From NCBI RefSeq assembly GCF_000276605.1, contig NZ_AKJX01000008.1:1-40866 (forward strand): a DNA stretch of 40,866 nt. The letters run 5' to 3'. Shown here one piece after another: positions 9,236 to 15,661 of this stretch. Under the pieces are notes generated by a model that worked only from the letters and a program-made list of their open reading frames with translations, made no database searches and had not been told where the DNA came from. Position 1 is the stretch's first letter; each line of letters begins with the position of its first letter. The DNA comes from Acidovorax sp. CF316. GTDB lineage: Bacteria > Pseudomonadota > Gammaproteobacteria > Burkholderiales > Burkholderiaceae_C. The translations under genes and the position numbers were made by a program.

Positions 9236-9835
9236 ATGCATCAATCCCCCGCCCTGCAACGCCCTGTGGTATTGGGCTCCACCTCGCGCTACCGGCGCGA
9301 ACTGCTGTCCCGCCTGAACCTGCCTTTCGAAGTCGCCTCGCCCGAGGTCGACGAGACCCCCGCCCCCGGGGAAGCCCCACGCGATCTGGCCCTGCGCCTG
9401 GCCCTGGCCAAGGCCCGGGCCGTGGCACGCCTTCATCCCGAGGCCGTGGTCATCGGTTCCGACCAGGTGGCGGACCTGGCGGGCCAGCCCCTGGGCAAGC
9501 CTGGCACCCATGAGCGCGCCGTGCAGCAACTGCGCCAGATGCGCGGGCAGACCGTGATTTTCCAGACCGCCGTGGCCACCGTGTGCCAGGCCAACGGCTT
9601 CGAGCAGGTGGACATCGCCCCCGTGGAAGTGCGCTTTCGCGATCTGTCGGACGAGGAGATCGAACGCTACCTGCGCGCCGAACAGCCCTACGACTGCGCC
9701 GGCAGCGCCAAGAGCGAGGGCCTGGGCATCGCCCTGCTCGACGCCATCCACAGCGATGACCCCACAGCCCTCATCGGCCTGCCGCTGATCCGCACCTGCC
9801 GCATGCTGCGCGCCGCCGGGGTGGTCCTGCCATGA
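9236..9835 (+). CDS. maf: Maf/YceF-type nucleotide pyrophosphatase
   Basis: A 199-residue Maf-family house-cleaning enzyme. Members hydrolyse non-canonical or modified nucleoside triphosphates, and the YceF branch prefers 7-methyl-GTP. Seen in the sequence: the N-terminal VLGSTSRYRRELLSRL phosphate-binding motif, EVDETP at about 37-42, AKARAVA, the metal-binding IGSDQV motif, and YDCAGSAKSEGLGIALL near 150. The EVDETP wording and the divergent pairing with yceD match YceF rather than the dTTP-type Maf; subtype is inferred. The last four bases overlap the start of the downstream methyltransferase gene (ATGA). Confidence 0.93.
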   Translation: MHQSPALQRPVVLGSTSRYRRELLSRLNLPFEVASPEVDETPAPGEAPRDLALRLALAKARAVARLHPEAVVIGSDQVADLAGQPLGKPGTHERAVQQLRQMRGQTVIFQTAVATVCQANGFEQVDIAPVEVRFRDLSDEEIERYLRAEQPYDCAGSAKSEGLGIALLDAIHSDDPTALIGLPLIRTCRMLRAAGVVLP

Positions 9836-10647
9836 GCACGCGCCCCGCCACACCCGTGGACGCGCCCGCCCATGCCGCCGCCAGCGGCACGCTGTACCTG
9901 GTGCCCGCCCCGCTCGACTTCGGCTGCGACGTGGAAATCCCACTGCAGGAAGCCCTGCCCGCCGGCACCCTGCAGCAGGCGGCTCAGCTCACCCACTGGG
10001 TCTGCGAGAACGCCAAGAGCACCCGTGCCTACCTGAAGCGCATCGATGCCCTGCACCCCTTGGCCGCCCCCCTGCAGCAGCAGCAGATCACCGAATTGCC
10101 GCGCGAGGTGCACAAGAAGGGCGACCACGGCGACAAGGGCTCGGCCCACTTCGACGCCAAGCCCCTGCTGGCGCCCGCCCTCGCCGGCCACGCCATGGGC
10201 CTGGTCAGCGAGGCCGGCATGCCGGCCGTGGCAGACCCGGGCTCGTCCTTGGTGCGCGCGGCGCACGACCTGGGTATCCCCGTCGTGCCGCTGGTGGGCC
10301 CGGTCTCGCTGCTACTGGCCCTGGCCGCCAGCGGCCTCAACGGCCAGAGCTTCGCCTTTGCCGGCTACCTGCCGCAGGACGGGCAGGAGCGCACGCAGCG
10401 CATCCGCGAGCTCGAGTCCCTGGCCCTCAAGACCGGCCAGACCCAGCTCTTCATCGAGACGCCCTACCGCAACCCCGCGCTGTGGCAGGCCCTGGTACAG
10501 ACCCTGCAGCCCCACACCCGCCTGGCCCTGGCCAGCGGGCTGACCCTGCCCGACGCGCAGATCCGCAGCCAGCTCGTGCGCCAGTGGCGTGCCCAGCCCC
10601 TGGTACCCGGCAACCGCACGCCCATGGTGTTCGCCCTGGGCCGCTGA
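9832..10647 (+). CDS. SAM-dependent methyltransferase, RsmI-like (tetrapyrrole methylase fold)
   Basis: A 271-residue protein of the tetrapyrrole-methylase superfamily, closest in style to RsmI, the enzyme that 2'-O-methylates C1402 of 16S rRNA. Motifs include GTLYLVPAPLDFG at about 19-31, LVSEAGMPAVADPGSSLVRAAHDLGIPVVPLVGPVSLLLALAASGL (substrate and SAM loop) at about 123-168, and FIETPYRN. It differs from true RsmI in having a long inserted segment before the catalytic loop (PREVHKKGDHGDKGSAHFDAK). It is therefore best treated as an RsmI paralogue whose substrate is unknown. It overlaps maf by four bases and is followed 15 bases later by the exported repeat protein. Confidence 0.85.
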   Translation: MSTRPATPVDAPAHAAASGTLYLVPAPLDFGCDVEIPLQEALPAGTLQQAAQLTHWVCENAKSTRAYLKRIDALHPLAAPLQQQQITELPREVHKKGDHGDKGSAHFDAKPLLAPALAGHAMGLVSEAGMPAVADPGSSLVRAAHDLGIPVVPLVGPVSLLLALAASGLNGQSFAFAGYLPQDGQERTQRIRELESLALKTGQTQLFIETPYRNPALWQALVQTLQPHTRLALASGLTLPDAQIRSQLVRQWRAQPLVPGNRTPMVFALGR

Positions 10648-10662
10648 CCCCTCCTTCACGCC

Positions 10663-11844
10663 ATGCAACGCCTGCCCGCCCTTCTGCTTCTTGCCCTGGG
10701 CACCTGCGCCACGGGCGCAAACGCCATCATCCGCTGCGAATTCAACGGCAAGCCGGTCAACCCCAGCAATGGGGCTGAAACCGCCGGCCTGACCGGCCTG
10801 CTGCGCTGCCGCGACGAGAACACCGGCCAGCTGCAGCGCGAGCAGGAGCTCAAGGACGGCAAGTACCTGGGCAAGGAACGCTTTTTCGACCGGGAGGGCA
10901 AGCTGCTGCGCGAGCGCAGCGTGAACGAGCGCGGCAACAGCCAGGGCCGTGTGGCCGAGTTCTGGCCCAACGGGCAGCTCAAGCGCGAGGAATTCGCCGA
11001 GAACGGCAGCACCGTCGGGGCGGTGCGCCGCTTCGATGGCAATGGCCGGCCCGAGCGCCTGTCCTTCCACACCGGTGGGCAGGAGCAGTTCGTCATCGAA
11101 TACAACGCCGCCGGCCAGCCCACGCGGCTGCAGTGCCCACGCACCAGCGTCCTGCCCGAAGACCGCAAGCCCTGCGGCTTCGAGGGCGCCGTCGACACCC
11201 CGCTGTTCACCAGCGCGGGTGCCAAGACTGGCCAGGTGCGCTACGACCAGGGCCGGCTGCTGCTGTCCACCGAATGGACAGGCGAGGGCCTGGTCGCGCA
11301 GCAGATGCTCTTCGAGGAAGGCCGACGCGTGCACCGCAGCTTTTTCACCGAGGGCGGCAAGAGCGTGCTGCGCGAGGAGCGCATCTTCCTGCCCGACGAA
11401 CAGCGCTTTCTGCGCGACACCCGTGGGCCACTGCACAGCCTGCGCCGCTTCGGCAGCACTGGCCAGCTGACCGAGCAGCACAGCTATGCCGACGGACGCG
11501 AGGTGCTGCTGGAGCGCTGGTACCTGAACGGAGCGGCGCGCGAGCGCTCGACCATGACCGGCACCGGCGAGGCCGCCCGCATCCAGCGCGAACTGCGCGA
11601 CGACGAGGGCCGGCTCACGCGCAAGGAAACACTCACCGAACAGCAGCAGCGCACCGGCGTGCAGCAACTGTTCTACCCCAATGGCCGCCTGGCCCAGGAA
11701 GACCGCTACACCGCGCCCGACGCCCGGGGCCGCACCCGGCTGGAGGCGCGCAAGCAGTGGGATGACTCGGGCAAGCTGCTGGCCGACGACACCATCCTCG
11801 AAGACGGCTCACGCCAACGCAAGGCTGGCGGACTGGATTCCTGA
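10663..11844 (+). CDS. Exported protein with MORN/YwqK-like repeats
   Basis: A 393-residue protein with a signal peptide (LPALLLLALGTCATGANA, cleaved near residue 20) and many degenerate repeats of about 20-25 residues. The repeats follow the pattern of a charged strand, then a NGQL or GKLL turn, then RE and an aromatic (FFDREGKLLRERSV, FWPNGQLKREEF, RRFGSTGQLTEQHSY, FYPNGRLAQEDRY). This pattern resembles MORN and YwqK repeats, which form elongated beta-hairpin sheets. YwqK-like proteins are sometimes labelled antitoxin components, but no toxin gene is adjacent. Two cysteine pairs (C25/C49 and C148/C161) could form periplasmic disulfides. The function is not known. Its stop abuts that of the convergent S49 peptidase gene with no spacer. 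Confidence 0.8.
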   Translation: MQRLPALLLLALGTCATGANAIIRCEFNGKPVNPSNGAETAGLTGLLRCRDENTGQLQREQELKDGKYLGKERFFDREGKLLRERSVNERGNSQGRVAEFWPNGQLKREEFAENGSTVGAVRRFDGNGRPERLSFHTGGQEQFVIEYNAAGQPTRLQCPRTSVLPEDRKPCGFEGAVDTPLFTSAGAKTGQVRYDQGRLLLSTEWTGEGLVAQQMLFEEGRRVHRSFFTEGGKSVLREERIFLPDEQRFLRDTRGPLHSLRRFGSTGQLTEQHSYADGREVLLERWYLNGAARERSTMTGTGEAARIQRELRDDEGRLTRKETLTEQQQRTGVQQLFYPNGRLAQEDRYTAPDARGRTRLEARKQWDDSGKLLADDTILEDGSRQRKAGGLDS

Positions 11845-12885
11845 TCAGCGCAGTTGCGGCCCGGCAGACATCATGGCCTTGGCCGCGCCGATGCCCATGG
11901 CCGCGCCGAAGCGCTTGGCCAGGCGTTCGGCCACATTGTCACGGCGGGTGTAGTCGATGATCTCCTCGGCCTTGACCACTTCGCGCGCCACGAAGTCGAG
12001 GTTGCCGAGCTTGTCGGCCAGTCCCATCTCCACGGCCTGCTGGCCGGTCCAGAACAGGCCGCTGAAGGTCTCGGGCGTGGTCTTGAGCCGATCGCCCCGG
12101 CCCGCCTTCACCACGGCGATGAACTGCTGGTGGATCTGGTTGAGCATGGCCTGCGCATACTCGCGCTGCTTTTCGGTCTGGGGACTGAAGGGATCGAGGA
12201 AGCCCTTGTTCTCGCCCGCGGTGAGCAGGCGGCGCTCCACACCGAGCTTTTCCATGATGCCGGTGAAGCCGAAGCCATCCATCAGCACGCCGATGCTGCC
12301 CACGATGCTGGCCTTGTCCACGAAGATCTCATCGGCCGCTGCCGCAATGTAATAGGCAGCCGAGGCGCAGGTCTCCTCGACCACGGCATACACCGGCTTG
12401 TTGTACTTGGCCTTCAGGCGCACGATCTCGTCATTGATGATGCCGGCCTGCACCGGGCTGCCGCCCGGCGAGTTGATCAGCAGCACCACGGCCTGGGAGC
12501 CCTCGTCCTCGAAGGCGCTGCGCATGGCCGCCACCACGAACTCGGCACTGGCCTCGGCCCCCGAGGCGATCTCGCCCTTGACGTCCACCACCGCCGTGTG
12601 CGGCGTGCTCTTGCTGGCGCCCGTCGACGCCTGGCGCATGGCCCCCCAGGCCAGCGCGACGATCAGGAACAGCCATGCGAAGCGGAAAAAGATCTTCCAG
12701 CGCCGGGCCGAGCGCTGCTCGCTGAGCGCCGCAAAGGCCAGCTTCTCCAGCGTGGCACGCTCCCAGCCGGGCTCCTGCGCCGCCGCGCGGGCGCCGGACG
12801 GGGCGGCCGATTGCGACCACAGGTCCTGCGAAGGGGGAAAATTCTTGTCGGAACCCGGGGTTCCGGGCTGTTGCGGATCGGTCAT
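11845..12885 (-). CDS. S49-family membrane serine peptidase (SppA/SohB-like)
   Basis: A 346-residue inner-membrane protease of the signal-peptide-peptidase A family. An N-terminal cytoplasmic segment rich in Pro and Ser (1-60) is followed by one transmembrane helix (about 66-83) and then the Clp-fold domain. The Ser-Lys dyad is visible as Ser175 in ETCASAAYYIA and Lys227 in LTAGENKGFLDPF. LLINSPGGSPVQAG at about 135-147 forms the oxyanion-hole region. The length corresponds to the short single-domain form (like SohB), not the tandem E. coli SppA. It is the last gene of the rluC-gph-Rieske group. Confidence 0.92.
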   Translation of the reverse strand: MTDPQQPGTPGSDKNFPPSQDLWSQSAAPSGARAAAQEPGWERATLEKLAFAALSEQRSARRWKIFFRFAWLFLIVALAWGAMRQASTGASKSTPHTAVVDVKGEIASGAEASAEFVVAAMRSAFEDEGSQAVVLLINSPGGSPVQAGIINDEIVRLKAKYNKPVYAVVEETCASAAYYIAAAADEIFVDKASIVGSIGVLMDGFGFTGIMEKLGVERRLLTAGENKGFLDPFSPQTEKQREYAQAMLNQIHQQFIAVVKAGRGDRLKTTPETFSGLFWTGQQAVEMGLADKLGNLDFVAREVVKAEEIIDYTRRDNVAERLAKRFGAAMGIGAAKAMMSAGPQLR

Positions 12886-12906
12886 TTCAGGCCTTTTGAG
12901 ACACCG

Positions 12907-12931
12907 TGCACCCCGGGCAGGCAGGGGTGCA
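12907..12931. repeat. Perfect hairpin between the Rieske and S49 peptidase genes
   Basis: Eight-base arms TGCACCCC and GGGGTGCA with a nine-base loop, in the 82-base gap between the two minus-strand genes. No U-run follows on the coding strand, so it is not a standard terminator. It could be an mRNA processing or stability element. Confidence 0.5.
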
Positions 12932-12967
12932 GAAAAACAGGGGCATGCCCGTTCGGATCATCATGCT

Positions 12968-13345
12968 CTAGAACACGACGGGCTGGAGGTTGTAGGCAGT
13001 ATGCCAGTGCACCACACCGTCGGACTCCGAGAGGGTGATCTTCACCAGGCCGCCCCGGCAGGGCCCGCCCGCACACTGGCCCGTGTCGGGCAGGTAGGCG
13101 GCGCCATGCGTGGCGCACAGCAGCCAGTTGCCGGAATCGTCGAAAAAACGGTCCGGCTGGTAGTCCATCTCCATCGCCACGTGCGTGCAGCGGTTGAGGT
13201 AGGCGTGCGGCGCCCCGCGGTAGCGGATGGCGAAGGCGCGGCAGGTCTGGCCGGCGTAGGTCACATCGAACGGCACCGCAAGGCCGCCGTCCGCCAGGTC
13301 GGCGCTGTTGCACAGGGCGATGGGGGCGGATTCGGTGGTGCTCAT
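12968..13345 (-). CDS. Small Rieske [2Fe-2S] protein
   Basis: A 125-residue soluble protein that is essentially one Rieske domain. The cluster ligands are Cys53 and His55 (NRCTHVAMEMD) and Cys77 and His80 (LLCATHGAAY), the CXH-CXXH pattern. The spacing and the second-motif sequence resemble the ferredoxin-like, NirD-like and dioxygenase-ferredoxin groups, not the cytochrome bc1 subunit. No signal peptide or transmembrane segment is seen. It lies 30 bases after gph and 82 before the S49 peptidase gene, and no oxygenase gene is adjacent. Its redox partner cannot be named from context. Confidence 0.9.
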   Translation of the reverse strand: MSTTESAPIALCNSADLADGGLAVPFDVTYAGQTCRAFAIRYRGAPHAYLNRCTHVAMEMDYQPDRFFDDSGNWLLCATHGAAYLPDTGQCAGGPCRGGLVKITLSESDGVVHWHTAYNLQPVVF

Positions 13346-13375
13346 GGCAGGACAGCAGTGGCGCGGGGGTTCAGA

Positions 13376-14047
13376 TCAGCCATTGGCCCGCAGCCAGTCA
13401 TGCAACTCGCGCACGGAATGCGCCACGGCCAGCGGCTGCAGCACATGGAAGGCGTCGGGCTCATGGGCGCCATAGCTCACCCCCACGCTGGCACAGCCGG
13501 CGTTCAGCGCCATCTGCAGGTCGTGCGTGGTGTCGCCGATCATCAGCACGCGCTCGGGCAGCACATCGAACTCGGCCATCAGCTCCTGCAGCATCAGCGG
13601 GTGGGGCTTGCCGGCTGTCTGGTCGGCCGTGCGCGAACCGTCGAACACGCCCTTGAGGTCCTTGGAGTGCAGCACGTCGTCCAGCCCGCGCCGGCTCTTG
13701 CCCGTGGCCACCGTGAGCAGGTGCCCGGCGTCGCGCAGGTCGGCCAGCATGGGCAGCACGCCCTCGAACAGGCTCAGGTCGTCCTGGTGCTGCAGGTAGT
13801 GGAAACGGTAGCGGTTGCCCAGCTCGGGGTATTTTTCGGGCGGCACATCGGGCGCTGCATGGGCCAGCGCCTGCATCAGCGCCATGCCGATCACGTACGA
13901 AGCGGCCTTGTCCGTGGGCACGGTGCCGCCCACGTCCTTCACGGCCGCCTGGATGCAGCGCACGATGATCTGCGTGGAATCGAACAGGGTGCCATCCCAG
14001 TCAAAGGCAATCAGGTCGAAGCGGCGGGGACGGGACGTGGGGCGCAT
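13376..14047 (-). CDS. gph: HAD-superfamily phosphoglycolate phosphatase-like hydrolase
   Basis: A 223-residue HAD phosphatase with an alpha-helical cap of the Gph type. The nucleophile and acid are Asp16 and Asp18 in FDWDGTLFDST. The second motif is VATGKSRRGL and the Mg-binding motif is MIGDTTHDLQMALNAG. Gph acts on 2-phosphoglycolate; other small phosphates are possible. The frame also allows a GTG start at 14059 that touches the rluC stop directly (TGAGTG). The ATG at 14047 is preferred because it is the canonical codon, though neither start has a clear ribosome-binding site. Adjacency to rluC is common in beta-proteobacteria. Confidence 0.9.
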   Translation of the reverse strand: MRPTSRPRRFDLIAFDWDGTLFDSTQIIVRCIQAAVKDVGGTVPTDKAASYVIGMALMQALAHAAPDVPPEKYPELGNRYRFHYLQHQDDLSLFEGVLPMLADLRDAGHLLTVATGKSRRGLDDVLHSKDLKGVFDGSRTADQTAGKPHPLMLQELMAEFDVLPERVLMIGDTTHDLQMALNAGCASVGVSYGAHEPDAFHVLQPLAVAHSVRELHDWLRANG

Positions 14048-14059
14048 GGAGGAAGGCAC

Positions 14060-15070
14060 TCAGGCAGAAGGGACAAAATCGGCCAGTTCGGGCGGCAGTT
14101 CGGCGTTGAGCGCTACGCGCTCGCCATTGGCCGGGTGGTTGAACTGTAACCTCCAGGCGTGCAGGAACATGCGCCGCATGCCCAGCTTCTGCAAGCGTTT
14201 GTTCAGCTCGAAATCACCGTACTTGTCGTCCCCGACGATGGCGTGCCCCTGGCTGGCCAGGTGCACGCGGATCTGGTGCGTGCGCCCGGTCTTGATGGTC
14301 ACCTCCAGCAAGGTCATGGCCGGCAGGCCCTGCTCCTGGCGCGCGGGCACCTTCTGGCGCACCTTGACCAGGGTGATGGAGCGCATGCCATCGGGGTCGT
14401 CGGCCGTGGTCACGCGCACCCGGCGCTCGCCATCGGCCTGCAAATACTTGTGCAGCGGCAGGTCGATGACCTTGTTGCTGGCAGCCCACACGCCCGTGAC
14501 CAGGGCCAGGTAGGTCTTGCCGGTCTCGCGCTCGCGGAACTGGTCCTGCAGGTGCGTGAGCGCCGAGCGCTTCTTGGCCACCAGCAGGATCCCCGAGGTG
14601 TCCCGGTCCAGCCGGTGCACCAGTTCCAGAAATTTCGCGGCCGGCCGCGCCTGGCGCAACTGCTCGATGACGCCGAAGCTGACCCCGCTGCCGCCATGCA
14701 CGGCCACGCCTGCGGGCTTGTCGAGCGCGATCACATGCTCGTCCTCGAGCAGGATGGGAAATTCGCGCGCGGGCGCCGGGCGCTCGGCCTTCTCGGCCAC
14801 CTTCTCGGAGACACGCACGGGCGGCAGGCGCACCTGGTCGCCCGCCTCCACCCGGGTGTCGGCGCTGGCGCGGCCCTTGTTGATGCGCACCTCGCCGCTG
14901 CGGATGATGCGGTAGACATGCGTCTTGGGCACGCCCTTGAGATGCCGTATCAAAAAGTTATCGAGGCGCTGGCCCGCCGAGTCCTCGTCGACCTCGACGA
15001 GCCGGGCGGCTGGCGGGTTGGAAGCCGGGGCGGGACCGGACGGCGGTTTGCCCCCTATAATGTGTTTCAC
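14060..15070 (-). CDS. rluC: 23S rRNA pseudouridine synthase RluC
   Basis: Makes pseudouridines at positions 955, 2504 and 2580 (E. coli numbering) of 23S rRNA. An N-terminal S4 RNA-binding domain covers about 34-85 (AGQRLDNFLIRHLKGVPKTHVYRII). The catalytic RluA-type domain carries HRLDRDTSG at 152-160 with Asp155 as nucleophile, and GRTHQIRVHLASQGHAIVGDDKYGD further on. The open frame continues upstream without homology. The GTG at 15070 (KHIIGGKPP) is chosen as start because the region before it is low-complexity and no ATG lies between it and the S4 domain. rluC is divergent from rne, the same pairing as in E. coli. Confidence 0.93.
   Translation of the reverse strand: MKHIIGGKPPSGPAPASNPPAARLVEVDEDSAGQRLDNFLIRHLKGVPKTHVYRIIRSGEVRINKGRASADTRVEAGDQVRLPPVRVSEKVAEKAERPAPAREFPILLEDEHVIALDKPAGVAVHGGSGVSFGVIEQLRQARPAAKFLELVHRLDRDTSGILLVAKKRSALTHLQDQFRERETGKTYLALVTGVWAASNKVIDLPLHKYLQADGERRVRVTTADDPDGMRSITLVKVRQKVPARQEQGLPAMTLLEVTIKTGRTHQIRVHLASQGHAIVGDDKYGDFELNKRLQKLGMRRMFLHAWRLQFNHPANGERVALNAELPPELADFVPSA
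15056..15061 (+). promoter_or_regulatory. Perfect -10 hexamer facing rne
   Basis: TATAAT lies on the plus strand inside the first codons of rluC, about 600 bases upstream of rne. No matching -35 was found at 16-18 bases, so this is only a candidate promoter for a long rne leader. Confidence 0.25.
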
Positions 15071-15661
15071 CTGCGCGTTGCTGTGTAAGTGGTTGATTTG
15101 TCTGGAGTTTAGTCCACACGACCGCCACACGGGCGCAGGCCGGTCGATGCCAGCGGGTGTCGCCCACGCAGATTGCAGGCCAGATGCCTGCAATGGCCTG
15201 GGCGCCAGCCGGCGGGCTGACAGATTGAAACACTGATACGGAATCCCCCAAGCTGGCAGATGCGCCCCACCAGGGCAAGGTCTGCCAGCGGATCGAAGCG
15301 AGCATGTGGTTGTTGATGGCCTGGATTGTGACCTTGTGGCGGTGGCGCATGCCCCTGGCCATGCGCGCGCAATGGCAAGGGCCTGTGGCATCCACCCGGC
15401 AAGCGCAACCAGCCGCCTTGTTCGTGGCAAAACTGCGCCTCTCCCACTCGCCCCCTTCCACGCGCCCCTGCCTTTTGCTGCCGCGCTAACGCGCGGCAGG
15501 CTTTCGGCATCCCCGGCAATTCCCTTCGTTTCGACGCGTCAGTCCAGGCATTCACGGCTCCTGTAGAGCTTGTTCAATGGTTTGGAACTGCGGGTGGCAG
15601 CCCGCTGCAGCACTGATGGCTGCGCCGCTGCCCACCGCGAAACACAAGAAGGAATCGCATC
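15071..15661 (+). promoter_or_regulatory. Divergent rluC-rne spacer, probable long rne 5' leader
   Basis: A 591-base spacer without a credible gene; open frames in it have no recognisable product. It should hold the promoters of rluC and rne. In E. coli a long rne leader mediates feedback by RNase E itself, and the same divergent arrangement is seen here. Visible structure includes the strong stem-loop at 15478-15499 and a weaker GCGGG/CCCGC hairpin at 15590-15605. An AAGGA ribosome-binding site lies about nine bases before the rne ATG. Confidence 0.5.
15478..15499 (+). promoter_or_regulatory. Nine-base-pair GC stem-loop upstream of rne
   Basis: Arms CTGCCGCGC and GCGCGGCAG pair perfectly around a TAAC tetraloop, 163-184 bases before the rne start codon. 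No U-run follows, so it is not a terminator. It is a candidate sensor hairpin for RNase E autoregulation. Confidence 0.55.

Noticed and set aside
10312..11667. Minus-strand frame of 451 codons opposite the repeat protein
   Set aside because: Ala/Leu/Gln-rich with no motif. The plus-strand frame has a signal peptide and coherent repeats.
10663..11844. Toxin-antitoxin system based on the YwqK-like protein
   Set aside because: The protein is exported and no toxin-like gene is adjacent.
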